Source: a virus
DNA: 37,719 nucleotides
Direction: 5' to 3' (one strand)
IMG/VR virus record: IMGVR_UViG_3300027747_000008
Span: 1-37,719 of that record
Positions within the stretch are counted from its first letter, which is position 1. The number at the start of each line of letters is the position of its first letter. A model generated the notes under the pieces. It worked only from the letters and a program-made list of their open reading frames with translations. It had not been told where the DNA came from and searched no databases. This document shows positions 23,416 to 30,708 of this stretch, one piece after another. Made by a program: the position numbers and the translations under genes.

Positions 23416-23826
23416 TTAGGACAAGCGATACAAAGACCAAGTGCCGTCGCCGGTTTTAACTGCGCGGAAAGAACCAGTCGTGCCAGCAGTAGCTGCCACG
23501 GTGGCCAAGCCAACAACAGTCCAGCCTGTACCAGCGGTCATGGTGATGACGCCAGTAGAAGAGCCGTTCACGTTGCAAACGCTAAAGTCAAAAGAGCTGT
23601 TCACTTTGGCGCTAGACACAGTTGCTTCCAAAGTTGCCACGGCGGGCAAAGTGTAAGCAGATGCAGTAGTGCCAGGGCTGCCCAACAAGATGCCAGAAGT
23701 GATCTGAGCAACAGTCAAGGTAGCGCCAGTAGTGGCTGTGGGAGGGGTGGGCTGAACACCCAAAGTGACTTCGGTAATGTTGCCGTCACCAACTTGGTAA
23801 CCGCCAGCGCCGTTAGGGAGTGCCAT
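23416..23826 (-). CDS. Probable capsid decoration protein (136 aa)
   Basis: This is the first gene after the coat gene. The 136 residues begin MALPNGAGGYQVGDGNITEV and continue as a Thr/Val/Ala beta-rich protein ending TWSLYRLS. Its place right after the coat, between terminators and with a strong AAAGGA site, suggests an abundant head-surface or decoration protein. That is context, not homology. Confidence 0.65.
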   Translation of the reverse strand: MALPNGAGGYQVGDGNITEVTLGVQPTPPTATTGATLTVAQITSGILLGSPGTTASAYTLPAVATLEATVSSAKVNSSFDFSVCNVNGSSTGVITMTAGTGWTVVGLATVAATAGTTGSFRAVKTGDGTWSLYRLS

Positions 23827-23860
23827 GATAGATTTCCTTTAAAAAGATAAAACGATGAAA

Positions 23861-23874
23861 GGGGCCGAAGCCCC
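23861..23874 (-). terminator. Leftward terminator after the coat gene, UUCG loop
   Basis: In the leftward RNA, GGGGC pairs with GCCCC around a UUCG loop closed by C-G, an unusually stable tetraloop, and is followed by UUUCAUCGUUUUA. It lies 9 nt after the coat stop and should let only part of the transcripts continue. Confidence 0.78.
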
Positions 23875-23882
23875 GTTTCAGA

Positions 23883-25091
23883 TTAGCCCCACAGGCGGAC
23901 AGCCATTTGTGGGCGGATTGTGCTGTAGCCATACAACACGTCGATACGGCAAGGCATACGATCGTTGTTGATGTCGTACTGGCGGACAATACGCAAAGAG
24001 ATGCCGTTGTGCACAGCGCGGCTGGCCATGTCGACGCCTTGAGGCAACAACAAGTCAGCAGTCGCGAATGTGATCGCATCTTTGTGGTACACCAAGTTCT
24101 GAGCGTACTGAGTAGACGCAGCACCCACGAACACAACAGCTTTGCTGTTACCAGGGAAACTGTCCACGGTAGCCAAAGCGTTAGCAGAAGTGTAGATAGG
24201 AGCAACGGTGATGTTACCTGCGCCAGAGCTGTCCAAAGTTGTTGCAGCAGTAGCAACGAATTGGAACAACGAACCGGTAGACTCGCGAGTCTGTGGGTTC
24301 ACAGCGTAGCAATCAGCAACAGTGAACACGTCGCCGATCTTAACCACGCCAGCGTTACCAGCACCAGTGATGGCGATAGTAGTTGCGCCTTGTGCAGTCA
24401 CAGCAGCAGAAGTTGTGCCGCCAGTAGCAGTACGTGAGCCAGTGGTGAATTGCTTGATCGACTGAGACATGTTGATCTCTTCAAAGCCCAACACGCCAGT
24501 GCCCATCATGCCGTTCTTGAATTGTTTGCTGATAGTGTCTGTTGGGTTGAACAGACCTTTCATGCCTTCAACCAAGCCAGCGTTAGCAGCAGGGTTCACG
24601 GTAGCGTAACGTGGGGACATCACAGCAGCGTTCTCGTTCAGTTTCTGTTGGGCTTGCAACAAGACCAAAGAAGTCGAAGGAGTGGTGCCAGGTGTACCAA
24701 CGGTGTTACCAACGCTCAAATAGGCGTTAGCGACATCAGCGTCGATGGACGAAGCCAACTGGCTGATACGAGGCTTCAACACACGCTCAGCGAAGTCATC
24801 CAATTGCAAGGTCAATTCAGCAGATGTGAAGTTGATACCGATGTGCTTTTGGCTGGCCACAGTCAAAGTGGTGTACTGTTCATTGTCGTCTTGAACTTGC
24901 AAGGCGGCGCCGTCAGTCACCAGAGCGCGGTCGGGCAAACGGATACGCAGGGTCGAACCAATCTTGGCACCTTCAACAGCGAAGCTGTCGTCGTACTGAC
25001 GGTTCACGTTACGGGTGATCACAAGGTTGTTCTCGAGGATCTCCAAACTTTTTCTTGTGATCATGTCAATGGTGAGAATCGAATTACTCAT
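23883..25091 (-). CDS. Major capsid (coat) protein, P22 gp5-like
   Basis: The 402-residue protein has the N-terminal pattern of P22-type coat proteins: ITRKSLEILENNLVITRNVN, then FAVEGAKIGSTLRIRLPDR (near 37-55) and VASQKHIGINFTSAELTLQL. It is close to the P22 length (430). It would form the HK97-fold shell with the scaffold encoded just upstream. AAAGGA precedes the ATG. It is flanked upstream by an HNH gene and downstream by a stable terminator, matching a need for very high expression. Confidence 0.9.
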   Translation of the reverse strand: MSNSILTIDMITRKSLEILENNLVITRNVNRQYDDSFAVEGAKIGSTLRIRLPDRALVTDGAALQVQDDNEQYTTLTVASQKHIGINFTSAELTLQLDDFAERVLKPRISQLASSIDADVANAYLSVGNTVGTPGTTPSTSLVLLQAQQKLNENAAVMSPRYATVNPAANAGLVEGMKGLFNPTDTISKQFKNGMMGTGVLGFEEINMSQSIKQFTTGSRTATGGTTSAAVTAQGATTIAITGAGNAGVVKIGDVFTVADCYAVNPQTRESTGSLFQFVATAATTLDSSGAGNITVAPIYTSANALATVDSFPGNSKAVVFVGAASTQYAQNLVYHKDAITFATADLLLPQGVDMASRAVHNGISLRIVRQYDINNDRMPCRIDVLYGYSTIRPQMAVRLWG

Positions 25092-25101
25092 ATAAATTCC
25101 T

Positions 25102-25626
25102 TTAAGAAGTCAAAGTTGTTTGGTGAGGACAAACGCCGCCGTTTTTATGTTTTCCTACCTGACAGTTCATACAAAGAACTTGGTACCCCGAAGGAAACCC
25201 GTTCTTACGAAGCCACTGATAGAAACCTGTACCGCTTCCGCTATACAAGCCTGATTTTCGCTCAATTGCGCCGTTGTTGTCTATATGATCTATCGAAAGA
25301 AACATTGGTTCATTCTCGTTGCAACAGTTACATCTATAGCCGCCATAAGCGTCAAAAACTTGTTCTTTGCACCGGTCTTGATTGCGTTTGGTTTTCGCAG
25401 ATTCGGCAGCACGCAAAGCGGCGACTTCTTCTGGCGTTCCATTTGCAATCTTTCGGTTACGGTGTTCACGTTTATGCTCACGGTCTTTATCCCGATTTGC
25501 TTCACGCCAATCCCGCATACGTTGATTGAACTTTTCCCGATTGCGTTCTCTATATCTGGCAGATGCTTCTCTGTTGCGTTGCCGCTTCAGTTCTTCAGCC
25601 GTCAAATATAAATTGTCACTCCCCAT
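25102..25626 (-). CDS. HNH endonuclease (probable free-standing homing endonuclease)
   Basis: The 174-residue protein has a very basic helical N-terminal half (repeats like RYRERNREKFNQRMRDW), probably DNA-binding. An HNH domain follows: CNCCNENEPMFLSIDHIDNN (about 99-118) and YQVLCMNCQVGKHKNGG, with two CxxC zinc pairs and the DH of the active site. HNH enzymes of this kind spread by cutting a nearby gene in phages that lack them. It splits the otherwise adjacent scaffold and coat genes. Its ribosome site is inside a 10-bp inverted repeat (25631-25675). Confidence 0.87.
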   Translation of the reverse strand: MGSDNLYLTAEELKRQRNREASARYRERNREKFNQRMRDWREANRDKDREHKREHRNRKIANGTPEEVAALRAAESAKTKRNQDRCKEQVFDAYGGYRCNCCNENEPMFLSIDHIDNNGAIERKSGLYSGSGTGFYQWLRKNGFPSGYQVLCMNCQVGKHKNGGVCPHQTTLTS

Positions 25627-25630
25627 TATG

Positions 25631-25675
25631 ATTCTCCTAATTTCAAGTAATCATTCTACCTGATCTTAGGAGAAT
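25631..25675 (-). promoter_or_regulatory. Inverted repeat that can hide the HNH ribosome site
   Basis: ATTCTCCTAA (25631-25640) and TTAGGAGAAT (25666-25675) are perfect 10-bp complements 25 nt apart. In the leftward RNA the second arm, UUAGGAGAAU, contains the AGGAG of the HNH gene, and the first arm is its anti-Shine-Dalgarno next to the scaffold stop. Between them, TAGAAT (25658-25653, bottom strand) could be a -10 box. A transcript starting there would lack the first arm. Confidence 0.7.
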
Positions 25676-26463
25676 TAGCGGTTTTGTGCCTGCAACTTCT
25701 TAACCTGTCTTGCACGTTCGGCTTCAATCCACTGCGAGGTCGTCATGTTCTTGGTAGAACGTGGGTCCGTAGTGTCATAAGACGGCGCTCCAGTAGAGCG
25801 TGCGTTAACAGGAGAAATCGGCGCAGGCGCGGATGTAGTTCGTCTTACGGGAGGTTCAGCTGCCAACTTGGCTTCGATCTTCCCGATTTCCTTCGCCTGA
25901 CTGAGTGGCGACATGCGTGAGATGCGATCTGCGTCTTTGGGGTTGGAGCCGAGGTAGTAAGCTAACTCAGGGCCAATGTCCGAGGACTGGATCGTTTCTG
26001 CCATCACGTTTGTGATCGTCAACTTGGGGTTGTAGGCGACTTGTTCAAAGTCGTCGTACTTGTCCCGAGCTGCTTCTTCACGCTCTTGATAGCTTTCGAG
26101 TACGGCAGATTGCTGCTTGGCTGCTTCACGTTTGGCGATCAGTTCTTCGGCACGTTGATAGGCCAATGCTTCCGCATAGGCTTCAGGCGTCTCAAACTGG
26201 TCAACGGATGCAGTTGACGGAGCTCTCACGATCTGCGTTTCGGCAGCTCGCTGTTGCTGTTCTCGTTCCCACTTACGTTGCTCTCTTGCGAGGCGTTTGC
26301 CGATCATTGCATCGATTTCAGCCTGTGAGTACTTTTTTTCCTCTGGCTGTTCTTTGCTTTCATCAGCGACTTCCGGCGCATTTTCAATCGCTTCAGGAGT
26401 GGCCGTCACTTCTGGCGCAGGCGCGGAGTCAACTTCCGCTAAGGCTTGGACTTCTTCAGTCAT
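25675..26463 (-). CDS. Capsid scaffolding protein
   Basis: The 262-residue protein is typical of scaffolds: an acidic, Pro/Ala/Glu-rich N-terminus (EVDSAPAPEVTATPEAIENA), a highly charged helical middle (KRLAREQRKWEREQQQRAAE) and a basic C-terminus (SQWIEAERARQVKKLQAQNR), where P22 gp8 binds the coat. It lies upstream of the coat gene as in P22, where gp8 has 303 residues. No protease domain is present. The ribosome site is only moderate. Confidence 0.82.
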   Translation of the reverse strand: MTEEVQALAEVDSAPAPEVTATPEAIENAPEVADESKEQPEEKKYSQAEIDAMIGKRLAREQRKWEREQQQRAAETQIVRAPSTASVDQFETPEAYAEALAYQRAEELIAKREAAKQQSAVLESYQEREEAARDKYDDFEQVAYNPKLTITNVMAETIQSSDIGPELAYYLGSNPKDADRISRMSPLSQAKEIGKIEAKLAAEPPVRRTTSAPAPISPVNARSTGAPSYDTTDPRSTKNMTTSQWIEAERARQVKKLQAQNR

Positions 26464-26483
26464 ATCACGAATCCTAAGATTCC

Positions 26484-26500
26484 CCAGTGAGCCTCACTGG
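26484..26500 (-). other. Intergenic hairpin upstream of the scaffold gene
   Basis: CCAGTGA and TCACTGG form a 7-bp stem with a GCC loop between the stop at 26507 and the scaffold start. No U-run follows, so it is not an intrinsic terminator. It may be an RNA processing or stability site protecting the scaffold-coat message. Confidence 0.45.
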
Positions 26501-26506
26501 TACGGT

Positions 26507-26707
26507 TTATTTTACTTCAAGAGAATCTTTGAGCATAGATGCGAACGCATTGCGGCCAACTTGCAGCTGATCCACGTTGAACTTGGCACCTCCGAGCTTA
26601 CGGTCTAAGTCAGCCAAATGGTTGACCAGAGTTTGTTGCTCGGGTGTCAAGTCTTCAAATGCGTATTCAACGCCGTCGATCGTAATGGGTGTTTTTGTAT
26701 TTGCCAT
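26507..26707 (-). CDS. Small conserved phage protein (66 aa, DUF6447-like)
   Basis: The 66 residues begin MANTKTPITIDGVEYAFEDL, continue TPEQQTLVNHLADLDRKLGG and end with QLQVGRNAFASMLKDSL. I recognise the pattern from small structural-region proteins of many phages (DUF6447-like); no function is established. It lies between the metalloprotease-like gene and the scaffold. Confidence 0.7.
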   Translation of the reverse strand: MANTKTPITIDGVEYAFEDLTPEQQTLVNHLADLDRKLGGAKFNVDQLQVGRNAFASMLKDSLEVK

Positions 26708-26749
26708 TATTTTCTTTCAAAATTCCACCATCAAAGGCTGGTGGAGTAC

Positions 26750-27010
26750 CTATGCAATTTCAGCAGCTCGGGCTTCGACTTCCATTGGGTTGTCATGATA
26801 CCCGTACTTCGCTTGATAATACAGGTATTTTGCATAAAAGCCAACTAGCCCGTATTGTTCGTATTGTTTCCAATGCTGCCCTTCGTGCCTTGCCAAGCGT
26901 TCTTCATTGAGTCGTTCAGGCAGCGCGTAGATACCAAAAGGCGGCAAGGTGATAGCACCAAAGCCTTTGCTTTCAAGGTACTTGCGGATGAGGTACGGTG
27001 CGGGTTTCAT
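26750..27010 (-). CDS. HEGQH mini-metalloprotease-like protein (86 aa)
   Basis: The 86-residue protein contains RHEGQHWKQYEQYG (41-54), a full HExxH zinc-protease motif in a helix, followed 30 residues later by NPMEVEARA (75-83), where Glu77 or Glu79 could be the third ligand of a gluzincin. The N-terminus (LPPFGIYALPERL) resembles a substrate-edge strand. It may be a minimal peptidase, perhaps acting in virion assembly, or an inactive remnant. TAATG couples it to the tail fibre gene. It could instead be a small conserved phage protein without activity. Confidence 0.6.
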   Translation of the reverse strand: MKPAPYLIRKYLESKGFGAITLPPFGIYALPERLNEERLARHEGQHWKQYEQYGLVGFYAKYLYYQAKYGYHDNPMEVEARAAEIA

Positions 27011-30000
27011 TATTTAGATTCGAGGGCTGCAAGGCGTTTACGAAGGGATTGGACTTCTGCCCACAAAACAGGCACAAGAGCAGAGGCGTCCATCTGTTGA
27101 TACACAGGGTTTCCGTCAGCGTCTACAGCGTCTTTCTCGCCTGTGTGTGCGTAATCAGGTGTTTCGTGAGCAATGAACATTGGGCGTTCTTGTGTAGCGC
27201 CTTTCATTTTGCCCATGTAAACAGGAGTTGAATCAATCACAGAGCCGCTGTCGGTAATAGAGCCGTAAATGTCTTTGGCTCGGTAGTCCGATGTTGTGTT
27301 GTATACAGTTAATCCGCCAGCACGGTTATATGTAATTGAGCCGCGAGCTGTGTAAGTTCCTTCAGTACCAAATTCAAAGAAATAGTTGTTTCCAGACGTT
27401 GCTCCGTTCCACATGGAAACAGGCTGCTGTCCTGCGGTTCCAGAATAAAAAGTGCTTGCACTACCTGCTGCCGTATTAGTTCCGACCAGCAATCTACCGC
27501 TGGAGTCTATAGTGGCACGAATCGTGTTGTTAGTACCAAACTGAATTGGATAAGCGCCTGTATTTGAAAGAACTGTTGCGTATGGCGATGAACCAGATGC
27601 AAGGTATCCACCAGCACTATTGTCTGTCCCTACAACGGTTACTGTGCTGTTTACAAAACTTTGAAATGCGGCATATGTACCAGTTGATGCAGTCACCGCT
27701 ACTTTCATTGCCGCTGCATTTGGATTGTTAAATGTTACTTGCGCACCGCCAGATGTAGATGTTGTTCCAACCAGCAAAACGCCATTAGCATCAAGCGTCA
27801 TTGCTTGGGTAAAGGTTACTGGGTCGTTTGCGTTTGTTCCAACGCCCGAAAGATAAACAGTAAATGGATTACTTTCATTTGCTTCTATGCGAGTTGCACG
27901 AACGCCTGCATTTTGATACGCCCAAGTTGAGTTTCCTGTGCGATAGCAGTTAGCTGCAATCCCTGTATTCCAACCGTAAACAAGACCGTCAGCATAAACA
28001 GAGCCAGCCGAATTAACTGAAACTGCTTTTGCGCCAACCCATGCTTTAGGAGTAACACCCAAGCCTAGGTTGCCTGAGGAGTCGAGGCGCATGAGTTCAG
28101 ACCAAGAACCACCGTTTGGAAGTCTATTCCAAGCAAAATAATCACCTGAGTTTTGAATTCCTGTAGAGTTGTTTCCAAAAGTCCACTCAGAAGTTGTGTT
28201 AGCAGACAGAAACCTAAAACTTGTTGCATTTGTTCCTACACTGGTATTAATTGTTCCACCAGTACCAGTAACTTGCAACTTATAAGCAGGAGAACTCGCC
28301 CCAATACCCAAACCTGTGCTGGTAAACACTAGGTCAGTACCCGTAGTCAGTTGCTTAGAGCCGTTGAGATAGGCAACACCGTTTGCTGTGCCAGAAGTCA
28401 GGATAGGATTATTCGCAAGCGTCAACACGGCGCTGGAGTTGATCGTTCCGGCGCTGGTAGTGCCGACTACAAACTGCATGCCTGGTGTGTCACTGCTGTC
28501 CCAAAAGGTCAAGCCTGTGCTGCCAGTGCCAGCCGCATAAACCACTGCTTTGCCAGCCAAAGTAATGCCACTTGCTGCTGGGTAAGTACTAGAGTAAGCC
28601 TGCAACTGTGCAAGCTGTACATTACTCTGGGCCGTAACGGTTGAGTAAGCACTAGACCCAGCGCTTGCATTTACCGCGCGTATAAAACGAGCTGTGTTTG
28701 TTGTGTTGCCAGTTCCAACGTCAAAGTTGCCAGTGCTTGTAAACGTGGCAGCAACTGCGCTGTTGGTAGAAATACTGACGGTGTTGGCCGACGGCAAATA
28801 CATACCGTTTGTTGGCACAGAGCTGCCGTTGGGGATGAACGAATTAGCCGTCAATGCACCAATACCAGAGATTGTTTTGGTGTTGAAGTTCCAGTTGCCG
28901 CTTGAGTTAATTGTCCCCGCGAGTACCCCTGCGCCAACAACAAAATCAATTTGAGGTGTCGTAGAGTTGTCCCAAACCAAAAGTCCTGCGCCGCTACCTG
29001 AAGAATACAAGGCAGACTTACCTGCAACTGTAATTCCACTTACGGAGGGGTATGTGCTGGAATACGCTTGCAACTGTGCAATCTGCGTGTCGCTTTGAGA
29101 GTAGACCGACGCAAAAGCACTTGACCCAGTGTTTGTGTTTACGGCACGAACATAGCGAGATGTGTTTGCGTTGCTGCCTGTTCCAACGTCTAGGTTAAAA
29201 CCGTTAGAAAAAGTACCGACAACTTTTGTGCCAATAATAAAGTCAAGCTGCGGTGCTGCTGAGTTATCCCAGATTTGTAATCCAGAACTACCCGCACCGC
29301 CAGCTGCGTAAAAAACTGCTTTACCTGCAACTGTAATCCCACTTACGGCAGGATAGGTGCTAGAGTATGCTTGCAAACTGGCAATTTGCACATCACTTTG
29401 AGCAGTAGTGGTTGCATAAGCGCTTGACCCAGTGCTATCATTTTTTACTCGTATAAAACGAGCAGTATTTGCACTGTTACTACTACCAACGTCAAGATTG
29501 CCGGCAGTTGAAAAAGTGCTTATGATTTTTGTGCTGAGAATAAAATCAATTTGCGGTGTGGTAGATGCATCCCAGATTTGCAAACCAGAACTACCACTTC
29601 CGCCAGCTGCGTAAAGAAGTGCTTTGCCTGCTTGAGTAATACCGCTGATAGCAGCAGTGGTGCTTGAGTTTGCAGTTATTTGAAGAAGTTGAGCATCACT
29701 TTTAGCCGCAACACTAGCAGCTGCTAACGGGTCTGAGCTCGTATTTACAGCTTGAATAAATCGTTGTGCAGCGGCAGGGTTGTTTGTGCCAACATCAAAG
29801 TTATTTATGTTTGTAAACGTAGCTGTTCGGATGCCGTTTGTAGAAATAGAAAGCGTATTGGCTGACGGCAAATACATGCCATTGGTAGGTGCGGTAGAGC
29901 CAGTTGGCTCGTAACTTGACGCAGACACAGCGCGGCCAGCAGTCAAATTGGCAATAGAGACTTTAGAGGTCGCGCTGCTTTGCACAATAGGCAAAACCTC

Positions 30001-30057
30001 AGTGCCCACAACGGGCGTGGTTGCTGAGGGCAGTTGCGAGATTTTGGTATTGGCCAT
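27010..30057 (-). CDS. Tail fibre with repeats and C-terminal intramolecular chaperone
   Basis: The 1015-residue protein has a short N-terminal anchor (MANTKISQLPSATTPVVGTE), a common virion-binding start. A shaft of four modules of about 100 residues (98-541) follows, then a beta-rich section. The C-terminus has TSDYRAKDIYGSI, a P(M)FIAHE-type segment and an LRKRLAALESK coiled-coil tail, matching the self-cleaving S74 endosialidase chaperone. The chaperone folds the trimer and is then removed. It is the likely receptor-binding protein. It lies between portal and scaffold, unlike in P22, where the tailspike is at the end of the late genes. Confidence 0.85.
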   Translation of the reverse strand: MANTKISQLPSATTPVVGTEVLPIVQSSATSKVSIANLTAGRAVSASSYEPTGSTAPTNGMYLPSANTLSISTNGIRTATFTNINNFDVGTNNPAAAQRFIQAVNTSSDPLAAASVAAKSDAQLLQITANSSTTAAISGITQAGKALLYAAGGSGSSGLQIWDASTTPQIDFILSTKIISTFSTAGNLDVGSSNSANTARFIRVKNDSTGSSAYATTTAQSDVQIASLQAYSSTYPAVSGITVAGKAVFYAAGGAGSSGLQIWDNSAAPQLDFIIGTKVVGTFSNGFNLDVGTGSNANTSRYVRAVNTNTGSSAFASVYSQSDTQIAQLQAYSSTYPSVSGITVAGKSALYSSGSGAGLLVWDNSTTPQIDFVVGAGVLAGTINSSGNWNFNTKTISGIGALTANSFIPNGSSVPTNGMYLPSANTVSISTNSAVAATFTSTGNFDVGTGNTTNTARFIRAVNASAGSSAYSTVTAQSNVQLAQLQAYSSTYPAASGITLAGKAVVYAAGTGSTGLTFWDSSDTPGMQFVVGTTSAGTINSSAVLTLANNPILTSGTANGVAYLNGSKQLTTGTDLVFTSTGLGIGASSPAYKLQVTGTGGTINTSVGTNATSFRFLSANTTSEWTFGNNSTGIQNSGDYFAWNRLPNGGSWSELMRLDSSGNLGLGVTPKAWVGAKAVSVNSAGSVYADGLVYGWNTGIAANCYRTGNSTWAYQNAGVRATRIEANESNPFTVYLSGVGTNANDPVTFTQAMTLDANGVLLVGTTSTSGGAQVTFNNPNAAAMKVAVTASTGTYAAFQSFVNSTVTVVGTDNSAGGYLASGSSPYATVLSNTGAYPIQFGTNNTIRATIDSSGRLLVGTNTAAGSASTFYSGTAGQQPVSMWNGATSGNNYFFEFGTEGTYTARGSITYNRAGGLTVYNTTSDYRAKDIYGSITDSGSVIDSTPVYMGKMKGATQERPMFIAHETPDYAHTGEKDAVDADGNPVYQQMDASALVPVLWAEVQSLRKRLAALESK
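28435..29766 (-). repeat. Four diverged repeats of about 100 codons in the tail fibre
   Basis: Modules begin near residues 99, 200, 301 and 457 with RF/RYxRxxN. They share AQSDxQxAxLQAYSSTYP, SGITxAGKAxxYAAG, LQIWDxSxTPQxDF and GNLDVG. The first three are exactly 101 residues apart. The fourth is 156 away because a 55-residue block containing PTNGMYLPSANT (first copy at 57-68) is repeated in between (415-426). Confidence 0.85.
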
Positions 30058-30066
30058 TTCGGGTCC

Positions 30067-30336
30067 TTATTCGTAAGCGACGGTGAACGATGCAGAAGTG
30101 CCAGCCAAGACGATGTACAGACCCTTGTTGAAATACAAACCAGCCGGAATGTTTAGATAAGTTGTGCTTGCCGACACGCTAAAAGTATCCACAATCTTAG
30201 GGTCGCTTGTGCTGCCAGCGCCCGAATCATAAATAGTCAATGTACCGCTTGAAGAAGCTGACACAAAGATGCCGAACAGCTTGCCAGCGCCTACTTTGAC
30301 TTGGGTGGTTGCGGCAGCTTGGGTGTAATTAGCCAT
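30067..30336 (-). CDS. Small beta-rich virion-type protein (89 aa)
   Basis: The 89 residues begin MANYTQAAATTQVKVGAGKL and form Thr/Ser/Val strands (SGTLTIYDSGAGS, FTVAYE). It resembles small beta proteins found next to head and fibre genes, so a decoration or fibre-collar role is plausible. AAGGA of its ribosome site overlaps the preceding stop region. Confidence 0.65.
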   Translation of the reverse strand: MANYTQAAATTQVKVGAGKLFGIFVSASSSGTLTIYDSGAGSTSDPKIVDTFSVSASTTYLNIPAGLYFNKGLYIVLAGTSASFTVAYE

Positions 30337-30345
30337 GATGATTCC

Positions 30346-30708
30346 TTACGCTAAAAAGCGGAGTTTGTACAGAGTTCGCAAATAAACTTCGATGATGTTA
30401 TCGATCAATTGTTGCAACGACATATCAGTCCTGTCAACAACTTCATACCGACCTTTTTCGATCTCATCAAGTTGTTCTTGCAAGAACTCGATTATATTCG
30501 TTGTCTTCTTGGCCGCAGGGATGGCAATGGGTCCAATCAAGCCATGACGGCCTTGGTAGGCTTCAGCAAAATCATCCGCAGCGCCAATGATGCGCTCATA
30601 GAAGATGTTGAGGGCCACGTGCTTGGAATAGCTGCGGGTGTTTAAATGCACTGAATGGGCCACATTACGACCCAAAAACAGCAAGCCAATCAGTTGTGCG
30701 GCGGTCAT
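30346..30708 (-). CDS. Dps/ferritin-like helical protein (DUF5856-type)
   Basis: The 120-residue, wholly helical protein contains AHSVHLNTRSYSKHVALNIF (17-36) then IIGAADDFAEAYQG (40-53). The spacing of His18, His21, His30, Asp45/46 and Glu49 recalls the helical metal-binding pattern of Dps proteins, and the pattern matches a phage family known as DUF5856. A DNA-binding, metal-binding or merely structural role is possible. It is only half the length of a full ferritin, so it would have to oligomerise. It overlaps the portal stop by ATGA. Confidence 0.6.
   Translation of the reverse strand: MTAAQLIGLLFLGRNVAHSVHLNTRSYSKHVALNIFYERIIGAADDFAEAYQGRHGLIGPIAIPAAKKTTNIIEFLQEQLDEIEKGRYEVVDRTDMSLQQLIDNIIEVYLRTLYKLRFLA

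Noticed and set aside
24450-25529. Open 359-codon top-strand frame opposite the coat and HNH genes
   Set aside because: It is antisense to two well-supported genes with recognisable domains, has no ribosome site and no recognisable protein pattern.
28435-29766. Diversity-generating retroelement target in the tail fibre
   Set aside because: The fibre has internal repeats, but no reverse transcriptase gene or template/variable repeat pair was seen in the window.
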